A DNA stretch of 64,000 bases from Symbiodinium natans. Taxonomy: Eukaryota; Sar; Dinophyceae; Suessiales; Symbiodiniaceae. Shown here one piece after another: positions 29,001-41,000 of this stretch (positions are counted from its first letter, which is position 1; every line of letters starts with the position of its first letter). The notes below the pieces were generated by a model that saw nothing but the letters and a program-made list of their open reading frames with translations, was not told the origin of the DNA and made no database searches. The stretch is taken from assembly GCA_905221605.1 (NCBI GenBank), contig CAJNDS010002301.1:1746192-1810191 (forward strand). Direction: 5' to 3'. The translations under genes and the position numbers were made by a program.

Positions 29001-32000
29001 CCTCCTCTTGCTTGGGCGTGGCCAAGCGCCAGGGAGCAGAAATGCTGCGTTCTTCAAGTTTCAAATTCGTTTCTGTAGTTTCAGACTAGTTGCAAAACAG
29101 TTTCAAAATCCAGTTGCGAATTCGTTGTTAAGGGGAAACTGCGTTTGTCTACGCGCAATTGCAAAAAATGCAGGAATCTCTAGAGGTTCTGGTTTTCAAC
29201 AAGCGCGGACAGAAATTGCAGCTCCTCCTTAACAGCGATATTTCAACTGGATTTTGAAACTAGTCTGAAACTGACTTGAGACTAATTTGAAACTATGGAA
29301 ACGATTTTGAAACTCGAAACACTACCATATTCCGGACTTTCTGCCCCCCTCCTGGCCCCTCACATATGGCCCTCACGCACGGGAAGTTGACTTTGGTCAG
29401 GCGTGACTAGAGACCAGAGCTTCCGAAAGCTTGCCAATCTCCGGACAGTAGGAATAGAGGAATGTGTGGAAATGATTCTTTCCTAGTTCTTCATCTTCTT
29501 TCTCCTTTCCCTATGTATGAGAAAAGAAGACAGACAAGGAGAGAGAGCCCCCTGCAATTGGGAATTTCCCCAGAAGAGAGAAAGCGAAAGGGATGCCCCC
29601 ACAACTTTCACGTTTTTCATAAGAATGTAAGCACCAAGAGAGAAGAGAAAGGAAAAGAGAATAGCGAGGAAAGAGGCAAGGAAACACAGGAGGCAGCCCC
29701 TCCGCTTGCTTCTTGAATGAAAAAGACATCGGAGAAATGGAAACATGAAATTGAGAGGGAAGTTGCGCTTTTCCTTGCTGAAGAACAAAGCAATTCCAAA
29801 GAACATGGAAAGCACAAGGAATGTACTGGGAAAGGTAGGGAAAGGGATTCTTCCCTTTTTTTGCTTTCCTTCAATCTGCGATGTAAAGGGAAAGATGCAG
29901 CGGACAGGTCTGAAAATACAGGCAGGTGATCTTTTTTCCTTATTGTCATCATTGTCTCTTTTTCTCAGTGGGAAACGTCTCATTTTCTCAGCGGGAAACG
30001 TAAAGTGCAAAAAGATAAAAGAAAGAAAGTAGGGAAGAGTTGGAAGGTTCCTTTTTGTGGTGAGAAGGTAGTCGGAAAGCAACAGGAGACTCCTCTTTCA
30101 TTCTGTTTATCCCTACCTCTTATAGTCTTTTTGGGAAGCAAGAGGGAAGAACATACGCGGATAGGAAGGCAGCCTTTCTTTGATGGGGAAAAGGAAAGGG
30201 ATGCACTGCCCCCTCAATTTTCATGTTGATAAGAATGTAAGCACCAGGAGAGAAGAAAGGAAGAGAGAATAGCGAGGAAAGAGGCAAGGAAACACATGAG
30301 ATTAGGAGTCAGGTTCCGGTGATTGATGTTCGTCTCTTGTCTTCTTTTTGAGAAGGTCGCTTTTGGTTGGAGGAAGAAGTCCGCCTTCCATTTTGAAGAA
30401 TCTGCAGAGATAGGAATTGAAGAAATCACAAGAGACACGGATAGAGGACATTATAGACTTGATTCTGTTTTATTTATTCATCTTCTATCTTCATTCCCTA
30501 TATGAACACAGAACAAAGACAAGGAGAGAGAGCCTCCTGCAATTGGGAATTTCCCCAGAAGAGACAAAGTGAAAGGGATGTCCCCCGCACCTTTCACACT
30601 TTTGAGAAGAATGTAAGCAACAGAAGAGAAGAGAAAGGAACTCATAATAGTGAGCAGGGAGGCGAGGAAAGACTGGAGGCAGACCTTCTTTCCGGTTGAG
30701 CAGGACGAAACAAGAGAATGTAAGATGTAAGTCGGGAGGGAGGCTGGTAGCCGTTCCTTTCTTTTCCGAACCAAAGACAAAGAGGAAGGAAGGCAGGATA
30801 GGTTTCCGTGATTGATTTTCGTCACCTCTCTATGTTTTGAGAAGGTAAAGGGCGTTCTATCTCTCACCCCTCTCCCTTGTCTGCTTGGTTGGAGTGAGAA
30901 AATATAAAGAAAAGCGAAAGGAAAAGTGAGAGGGAGAAAGAAGCCCTCCTTCCATTCTGAAAAATCTGCAGATTTAGAGACAGGAATAGGGGACAATATG
31001 GAAATGATTCTTTCTTATTTCTTCACGTTGTCTCCTTTCCCTATATGACTCCCTTGCGATTTCCCTTTTGGTTGGAGTGAGAAGAGACAAAAGAAAAGTG
31101 AAAGGACAAGTGAGAAGGAGAAAGGACGCAGAGATAGGAATAGAAAAACTCAGAAGAGACACAGTCTCAGACAAGATAATTTGCTGACTTGTGATTGCGT
31201 GGCTGCCTTGGCAAGAGTTGTTGCTGGAATGGCTTTTGGGAAGAAAGTCGGAGGTGCACTTTTCGATCCAGGCGTGCTTCGCGAGCCGCAGCTTCTGGCC
31301 TCCTCTTGCTTGGGCGTGGCCAAGCGCCAGGGAGCAGAAATGCTGCGTTTTTCAAGTTTCAAATTCGTTTCTGTAGTTTCAGACTAGTTGCAAAATAGTT
31401 ACAAAATCCAGTTGCAAAATCGTTGTTAAGGGGAAACTGCGTTTTTCTACGCGCAATTGCAAAACATGCAGAAGTTCTGGTTTTCAACAAGCGCAGACAG
31501 AAATTGCAGCTCCTCCTTAACAGCGATATTTCAACTGGATTTTGAAACTAGTTTGAAACTGACTTGAGACTAATTTGAAACTATGGAAACGATTTTGAAA
31601 CTCGAAACACTACCATATTCCGGACTTTCTGCCCCCCTCCTGGCCCCTCACATATGGCCCTCACGCACGGGAAGTTGACTTTGGTCAGGCGTGACTAGAG
31701 ACCAGAGCTTCCGAAAGCTTGCCAATCTCCGGACAGTAGGAATAGAGGAATGTGTGGAAATGATTCTTTCCTAGTTCTTCATCTTCTTTCTCCTTTCCCT
31801 ATGTATGAGAAAAGAAGACAGACAAGGAGAGAGCCCCCTGCAATTAGGAATTTCCCCAGAAGAGAAAGCGAAAGGGATGCCCCCGCAACTTTCACGTTTT
31901 TGAGAAGAATGTAAGCACCAAAAGAGAAGAGAAAGGAAAAGAGAATAGCGAGGAAAGAGGCAAGGAAACACAGGAGGCAGCCCCTCCGCTTGCTTCTTGA

Positions 32001-35000
32001 ATGAAAAAGACATCGGAGAAATGGAAACATGAAATTGAGAGGGAAGTTGCGCTTTTCCTTGCTGAAGAACAAAGCAATTCCAAAGAACATGGAAAGCACA
32101 AGGAATGTACTGGGAAAGGTAGGGAAAGGGATTCTTCCCTCTGACTTTTTTGCTTTCCTTCAATCTGCGATGTAAAGGGAAAGATGCAGCGGACAGGTCT
32201 GAAAATACAGGCAGGTGATCTTTTTTCCTTATTGTCATCATTGTCTCTTTTTCTCAGTGGGAAACGTCTCATTTTCTCAGCGGGAAACGTAAAGTGCAAA
32301 AAGATAAAAGAAAGAAAGTAGGGAAGAGTTGGAAGGTTCCTTTTTGTGGTGAGAAGGTAGTCGGAAAGCAACAGGAGACTCCTCTTTCATTCTGTTTATC
32401 CCTACCTCTTATAGTCTTTTTGGGAAGCAAGAGGGAAGAACATACGCGGATAGGAAGGCAGCCTTTCTTTGATGGGGAAAAGGAAAGGGATGCACTGCCC
32501 CCTCAATTTTCATGTTGATAAGAATGTAAGCACCAGGAGAGAAGAAAGGAAGAGAGAATAGCGAGGAAAGAGGCAAGGAAACACATGAGATTAGGAGTCA
32601 GGTTCCGGTGATTGATGTTCGTCTCTTGTCTTCTTTTTGAGAAGGTCGCTTTTGGTTGGAGGAAGAAGTCCGCCTTCCATTTTGAAGAATCTGCAGAGAT
32701 AGGAATTGAAGAAATCACAAGAGACACGGATAGAGGACATTATAGACATGATTCTTTCTTATTCATTCATCTTCTTTCTTCTTTCCCTATATGAACACAG
32801 AACAAAGACAAGGAGAGAGAGCCTCCTGCAATTGGGAATTTCCCCAGAAGAGACAAAGTGAAAGGGATGTCCCCCGCACCTTTCACACTTTTGAGAAGAA
32901 TGTAAGCAACAGAAGAGAAGAGAAAGGAACTCATAATAGTGAGCAGGGAGGCGAGGAAAGACTGGAGGCAGACCTTCTTTCCGGTTGAGCAGGACGAAAC
33001 AAGAGAATGTAAGATGTAAGTCGGGAGGGAGGCTGGTAGCCGTTCCTTTCTTTTCCGAACCAAAGACAAAGAGGAAGGAAGGCAGGATAGGTTTCCGTGA
33101 TTGATTTTCGTCACCTCTCTATGTTTTGAGAAGGTAAAGGGCGTTCTATCTCTCACCCCTCTCCCTTGTCTTCTTGGTTGGAGTGAGAAAATATAAAGAA
33201 AAGCGAAAGGAAAAGTGAGAGGGAGAAAGAAGCCCTCCTTCCATTCTGAAAAATCTGCAGATTTAGAGACAGGAATAGGGGACAATATGGAAATGATTCT
33301 TTCTTATTTCTTCACGTTGTCTCCTTTCCCTATATGACTCCCTTGCGATTTCCCTTTTGGTTGGAGTGAGAAGAGACAAAAGAAAAGTGAAAGGACAAGT
33401 GAGAAGAAGAAAGGATGCAGAGAAAGGAATAGAACAACTCAGAAGAGACACAGTCTCAGACAAGATAATTTACTGACTTGTGATTGCGTGGCTGCCTTGG
33501 CAAGAGTTGTTGCTGGTTTCGCGAGCCGCGGCTTCTAGCCTCCTCTTGCTTGGGCGTGGCCAAGCGCCAGGGAGCAGAAATGCTGCGTTCTTCAAGTTTC
33601 AAATTCGTTTCTGTAGTTTCAGACTAGTTGCAAAACAGTTTCAAAATCCAGTTGCGAATTCGTTGTTAAGGGGAAACTGCGTTTTTCTACGCGCAATTGC
33701 AAAACATGCAGAAGTTCTGGTTTTCAACAAGCGCGGACAGAAATTGCAGCTCCTCCTTAACAGCGATATTTCAACTGGATTTTGAAACTAGTTTGAAACT
33801 GACTTGAGACTAATTTGAAACTATGGACGATTTTGAAACTCGAAACACTACCATATTCCGGACTTTCTGCCCCCCTCCTGGCCCCTCACATATGGCCCTC
33901 ACGCACGGGAAGTTGACTTTGGTCAGGCGTGACTAGAGACCAGAGCTTCCGAAAGCTTGCCAATCTCCGGACAGTAGGAATAGAGGAATGTGTGGAAATG
34001 ATTCTTTCCTAGTTCTTCATCTTCTTTCTCCTTTCCCTATGTATGAGAAAAGAAGACAGACAAGGAGAGAGAGCCCCCTGCAATTGGGAATTTCCCCAGA
34101 AGAGAGAAAGCGAAAGGGATGCCCCCACAACTTTCACGTTTTTCATAAGAATGTAAGCACCAAGAGAGAAGAGAAAGGAAAAGAGAATAGCGAGGAAAGA
34201 GGCAAGGAAACACAGGAGGCAGCCCCTCCGCTTGCTTCTTGAATGAAAAAGACATCGGAGAAATGGAAACATGAAATTGAGAGGGAAGTTGCGCTTTTCC
34301 TTGCTGAAGAACAAAGCAATTCCAAAGAACATGGAAAGCACAAGGAATGAACTGGGAAAGGTAGGGAAAGGGATTCTTCCCTTTTTTTGCTTTCCTTCAA
34401 TCTGCGATGTAAAGGGAAAAGATGCAGCGGACAGGTCTGAAAATACAGGCAGGTGATCTTTTTTCCTTATTGTCATCATTGTCTCTTTTTCTCAGTGGGA
34501 AACGTCTCATTTTCTCAGCGGGAAACGTAAAGTGCAAAAAGATAAAAGAAAGAAAGTAGGGAAGAGTGGGAAGGTTCCTTTTTGTGGTGAGAAGGTAGTC
34601 GGAAAGCAACAGGAGACTCCTCTTTCATTCTGTTTACCCCTACCTCTTATAGTCTTTTCGGAAGGAAGAGGGAAGAACATACGCGGATAGGAAGGCAGCC
34701 TTTCTTTGATGGGGAAAGGAAAGGGATGCGCTGCCCCCTCAATTTTCATGTTGATGGGAATGTAAGCACCGGGAGAGAAGAAAGGAAGAGAGAATAGCGA
34801 GGAAAGAGGCAAGGAAACACAGGAGATTAGGAGTCAGGTTCCGGTGATTGATGTTCGTCTCTTGTCTTCTTTTTGAGAAGGTCGCTTTTGGTTGGAGGAA
34901 GAAGTCCGCCTTCCATTTTGAAGAATCTGCAGAGATAGGAATTGAAGAAATCACAAGAGACACGGATAGAGGACATTATAGACTTGATTCTGTTTTATTT

Positions 35001-38000
35001 ATTCATCTTCTATCTTCATTCCCTATATGAACACAGAACAAAGACAAGGAGAGAGAGCCTCCTGCAATTGGGAATTTCCCCAGAAGAGACAAAGTGAAAG
35101 GGATGTCCCCCGCACCTTTCACACTTTTGAGAAGAATGTAAGCAACAGAAGAGAAGAGAAAGGAACTCATAATAGTGAGCAGGGAGGCGAGGAAAGACTG
35201 GAGGCAGACCTTCTTTCCGGTTGAGCAGGACGAAACAAGAGAATGTAAGATGTAAGTCGGGAGGGAGGCTGGTAGCCGTTCCTTTCTTTTCCGAACCAAA
35301 GACAAAGAGGAAGGAAGGCAGGATAGGTTTCCGTGATTGATTTTCGTCACCTCTCTATGTTTTGAGAAGGTAAAGGGCGTTCTATCTCTCACCCCTCTCC
35401 CTTGTCTGCTTGGTTGGAGTGAGAAAATATAAAGAAAAGCGAAAGGAAAAGTGAGAGGGAGAAAGAAGCCCTCCTTCCATTCTGAAAAATCTGCAGATTT
35501 AGAGACAGGAATAGGGGACAATATGGAAATGATTCTTTCTTATTTCTTCACGTTGTCTCCTTTCCTATATGACTCCCTTGCGATTTCCCTTTTGGTTGGA
35601 GTGAGAAGAGACAAAAGAAAAGTGAAAGGACAAGTGAGAAGAAGAAAGGATGCAGAGAAAGGAATAGAACAACTCAGAAGAGACACAGTCTCAGACAAGA
35701 TAATTTACTGACTTGTGATTGCGTGGCTGCCTTGGCAAGAGTTGTTGCTGGTTTCGCGAGCCGCGGCTTCTAGCCTCCTCTTGCTTGGGCGTGGCCAAGC
35801 GCCAGGGAGCAGAAATGCTGCGTTCTTCAAGTTTCAAATTCGTTTCTGTAGTTTCAGACTAGTTGCAAAACAGTTTCAAAATCCAGTTGCGAATTCGTTG
35901 TTAAGGGGAAACTGCGTTTTTCTACGCGCAATTGCAAAAAATGCAGGAATCTCTAGAGGTTCTGGTTTTCAACAAGCGCGGACAGAAATTGCAGCTCCTC
36001 CTTAACAGCGATATTTCAACTGGATTTTGAAACTAGTTTGAAACTGACTTGAGACTAATTTGAAACTATGGAAACGAATTTGAAACTCGAAACACTACCA
36101 TATTCCGGACTTTCTGCCCCCCTCCTGGCCCCTCACATATGGCCCTCACGCACGGGAAGTTGACTTTGGTCAGGCGTGACTAGAGACCAGAGCTTCCGAA
36201 AGCTTGCCAATCTCCGGACAGTAGGAATAGAGGAATGTGTGGAAATGATTCTTTCCTAGTTCTTCATCTTCTTTCTCCTTTCCCTATGTATGAGAAAAGA
36301 AGACAGACAAGGAGAGAGAGCCCCCTGCAATTGGGAATTTCCCCAGAAGAGAGAAAGCGAAAGGGATGCCCCCACAACTTTCACGTTTTTCATAAGAATG
36401 TAAGCACCAAGAGAGAAGAGAAAGGAAAAGAGAATAGCGAGGAAAGAGGCAAGGAAACACAGGAGGCAGCCCCTCCGCTTGCTTCTTGAATGAAAAAGAC
36501 ATCGGAGAAATGGAAACATGAAATTGAGAGGGAAGTTGCGCTTTTCCTTGCTGAAGAACAAAGCAATTCCAAAGAACATGGAAAGCACAAGGAATGTACT
36601 GGGAAAGGTAGGGAAAGGGATTCTTCCCTCTGACTTTTTTGCTTTCCTTCAATCTGCGATGTAAAGGGAAAAGATGCAGCGGACAGGTCTGAAAATACAG
36701 GCAGGTGATCTTTTTTCCTTATTGTCATCATTGTCTCATTTTCTCAGTGGGAAACGTCTCATTTTCTCAGCGGGAAACGTAAAGTGCAAAAAGATAAAAG
36801 AAAGAAAGTAGGGAAGAGTGGGAAGGTTCCTTTTTGTGGTGAGAAGGTAGTCGGAAAGCAACAGGAGACTCCTCTTTCATTCTGTTTACCCCTACCTCTT
36901 ATAGTCTTTTCGGAAGGAAGAGGGAAGAACATACGCGGATAGGAAGGCAGCCTTTCTTTGATGGGGAAAGGAAAGGGATGCGCTGCCCCCTCAATTTTCA
37001 TGTTGATGGGAATGTAAGCACCGGGAGAGAAGAAAGGAAGAGAGAATAGCGAGGAAAGAGGCAAGGAAACACAGGAGATTAGGAGTCAGGTTCCGGTGAT
37101 TGATGTTCGTCTCTTGTCTTCTTTTTGAGAAGGTCGCTTTTGGTTGGAGGAAGAAGTCCGCCTTCCATTTTGAAGAATCTGCAGAGATAGGAATTGAAGA
37201 AATCACAAGAGACACGGATAGAGGACATTATAGACTTGATTCTTTCTTATTTATTCATCTTCTATCTTCATTCCCTATATGAACACAGAACAAAGACAAG
37301 GAGAGAGAGCCTCCTGCAATTGGGAATTTCCCCAGAAGAGACAAAGTGAAAGGGATGTCCCCCGCACCTTTCACACTTTTGAGAAGAATGTAAGCAACAG
37401 AAGAGAAGTGAAAGGAACTCATAATAGTGAGCAGGGAGGCGAGGAAAGACTGGAGGCAGACCTTCTTTCCGGGTGAGCAGGACGAAACAAGAGAATGTAA
37501 AGATGTAAGTCGGGAGGGAGGCTGGTAGCCGTTCCTTTCTTTTCCGAACCAAAGACAAAGAGGAAGGAATGCAGGATAGCGCGTAGGATCGCGTAGGAGA
37601 GTACGGTGTGTTTTTGTCATTTTTTGGAGATGATACCGCGGTTTCTGGGTACTCTTTTCTCCTGCATCTGAAGGCATTCTCACGTACCGTTTTTTATTTG
37701 ATTTTATACTACACGGGCCCCCAAAATTGGTCAATTTTTGCGATTTTTTACTATGTTGTAGGATTCTTTGAGCAAATTTTCAGTTTTTACTGATTCTAAG
37801 CTAAAAAAGTACTGAGAGGCTCCCGGAAAATTAAAATTATTAAAATTATTAAAATTATTAAAATTATTAAAATTATTAAAATTATTAAAATTATTAAAAT
37901 TATTAATAAATTCTGCCCTGAGAGGCTCCCGGAAAATTAAAATTATTAAAATTATTAAAATTATTAAAATTATTAAAATTATTAATTTCTGCCATGAGAG

Positions 38001-41000
38001 GCTCCCGGAAAATTAAAATTATTAAAATTCTTAAAATTATTAAAGTTATTAAAATTATTAAAATTGTTAAAATTATTAAAATTATTAAAATTATTAAAAT
38101 TATTAAAATTCTTAAAATTATTAAAATTATTATTTTCTGCCCTGAGAGGCTCCCTGAAAATTAAAATTAGAAAAAATATTAAAATTATTAAAATTATTAA
38201 AATTATTACAATTATTAATTTCTGCCCTGAGAGGCTCCCGGAAAATTAACATTATTAAAATTATTAAAATTATTAAAATTATTAAAATTATTAATTTCTG
38301 CCCTGAGAGGCTCCCGGAAAATTAAAATTATTAAAATCATTAAAAATTATTAAAATTATTAAAAATTATTAAAATTATTAAAAATATTAATTTCTGCCCT
38401 GAGAGGCTCCCCGAAAATTAAAATTTTTAAAATTATTAAAATTATTAAAATTATTAATTTCTGCCCTGAGAGGCTCCCGGAAAATTGAAATTATTAAAAT
38501 TATTAAAATTATTAAAATTATTAAAAATATTAAAATTGTTATTTTCTGCCCTGAGAGGCTCCCGGAAAATTTAAATCAGTAAAAATATTAAAATTATTAA
38601 AATTATTAAAATTATTAAAAATTATTAAAATTGTTACAATTATTGAAATTATGAAACCATTAATAATTAAAATTTTAATAATTTTAATAATTTCAACAAT
38701 TTCAATAATTTTAATAATTTTAATTTTCCGGGGGTCTCTCAGGGCAGAAATTAATAATTTTAATAATTTTAATAATTTTAATAATTTTCATAATTTTAAT
38801 AATTTTAATTTTCCGGGAGCCTCCCAGGGCAGAAATTAATATTTTGAATAATTTTAATAATTTTAATAATTTTAATAATTTTAATAATTTTTAATAATTT
38901 TAATAATTGTAATTTTCCGGGAGCCTCTCAGGGCAGAAATTAATAATTTTAATAATTTTAATAATTTTAATAATTTTAATAATTTTAATCATTTTAATTT
39001 TCCGGGAGCCTCCCAGGGCAGAAATTAATATTTTTAATAATTTTAATAATTTTAATAATTTTAATAATTTTAATAATTTTAATTTTCCGGGAGCCTCTCA
39101 GGGCAGAAATTAATATTTTTAATAATTTTAATAATTTTAATTTTCCGGGAGCCTCTCAGGGCAGAAATTAATAATTTTAATAGTTTTAATAATTTTAATA
39201 ATTTTAATAATTTTAATAATTTTAATAATTTTAATTTTCCGGGAGCCTCTCAGGGCAGAAATTAATAATTTTAATAATTTTAATATTGTTAATAATTTTA
39301 ATTTTCCGGGAGCCTCTCAGGATTATTAAAAATATTAAAATTATTAAAATTATTAAAATTATTAAAATTTTTAAAATATTAAAATTATTAAAATTATTAA
39401 TTTCTGCCAACGTCCTTTTGAAATCCGACCGTAGGGTCTATTTAGAAGCCGTGCTCTTCTAGGTTTATTACATTTAGGTATATGGACCTGTATTATAAAT
39501 CACAAGCCCCAGCTTCTAAATAGACCCGGTTTTGCTCACACACGGGGGGGGGGGAGGCTGATCCATTCATGATGAGCAAGAAGGCCGTTTGGGGTTTATG
39601 GGAAGTTGAGAACTACACTACACGGGCATGGAAGGATACCGCCTTTTCCACACCCTCAGGGCTGCACCCTCGGGTTTGGGTTTGGGGGTCTAGGGTCTAG
39701 GCTCTAGGGTCGCAGGGGCATAATCGCAGTTTAGCGGGAAGACATCAAAGGCATAACCTTATAATTCTCAACCTTAGAGGTACGAGATGGGATGCCCTGA
39801 CATGCTGCCTGTGGTGCTTTTTTCCCTGGCAAAAGCCAAAAACACACACTTGATTCCGAAAATGCTCTAAATGCCAACCCCCCCAACCCCAAACCATAAA
39901 CCCCAAAACCCTAAACCCTAAACGTTCCTGGAGGTTTCGGTTCTCCGCCACCAGCGCTCGCAACGCCGCCTGGGCCGCTTGCCGCAGGCTTTTGGCTTGG
40001 GGTTTGAGCCTAGTATAGGGTTTAGGGTTTAGGATTTAGGTCTGGGCCTAGGGTTTGGGGTTTGGGGTTTGGGGTTTTGGGTTTGGGGTTTGGGGTTTAG
40101 GGTTTAGGGCGGGGATTTTGGGTGCAGAGGGTGCCAGGGATCCAGACTGGGGCATTGAGAGAGTCGCACAGAGCCTCAAGTAGGGCCTGGCTGAAACTCG
40201 ACCCGGGGCGCCCCAACTTTGATTTCATTTTGGTGTGGCGCCTAACATGTCTAAGCATGTCTAAGTCACCGTGAACTTAAGTAAACCCTGAAACCTAAAC
40301 CCTAAACCCTAAACCCTGAACTCTAACTGAAGCTTCAGGAGAATCCCCTGAATCATACTGACATGCCTCAATTCAAGGGGTATTGCTTAGTTAGGGACCC
40401 TGAAACCTAAACCCTAAACCCTAAATCCCAAACCCTAAGCCCCAAACCCCAAACTCTGCACCCTGAACCCTAAACCCTAAAACCCCAAACCCTAAACCCT
40501 AAACCCCCAACCCTAAACCCCAACTTGGGGTGTCGGTCTGGGGGGCCGAGCCCGCAGCAGCTCCTGCCGCTCAGAGGCCGCGGCGTGCGACTGCGCTTCG
40601 GGTAGGTTGGGGGGTAGGGTTTAGGGTTTAGGGTTTAGGGTTTAGGGTTTAGGGTTTAGGGTTTAGGGTTTAGGGTTTAGGGTTTAGGGTTTAGGGTTTA
40701 GGGTTTAGGGTTTAGGGTTTAGGGTTTAGGGTTTAGGGTTTAGGGTTTAGGGTTTCGGGTTTCGGGTTTCGGGTTTATGGGGGTTGATGGGGTAGCGGGA
40801 GGGTTTTCGGGTGGAGGGATTAGGGTCTGCGGGGGCTGCAGGGCCACAAGGAAGAGTGAGACCAGAATCTTAAGGGGGTCTGTTATCAGTTGTTGAGACC
40901 CTAAACCCTAAACCCTAAACCCTAAACCCTAAACCCTAAACCCTAAACCCTAAACCCAGAATCTCAAAGAGCCAAAAAACTAAATACCCTTAGAACTCTC

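Noticed and set aside
25714-37734. Recurrent 150-250-residue frames in the tandem array
   Set aside because: They arise from GA-rich DNA, overlap in several frames on both strands, are Phe/Leu/Ser/Lys-rich without domains, and repeat only because the DNA repeats.
37806-39410. CRISPR-like alternation of a 23-bp repeat and spacers
   Set aside because: The intervening sequences are all the same AT motif, not unique spacers, and the arms are inverted; it is a minisatellite.
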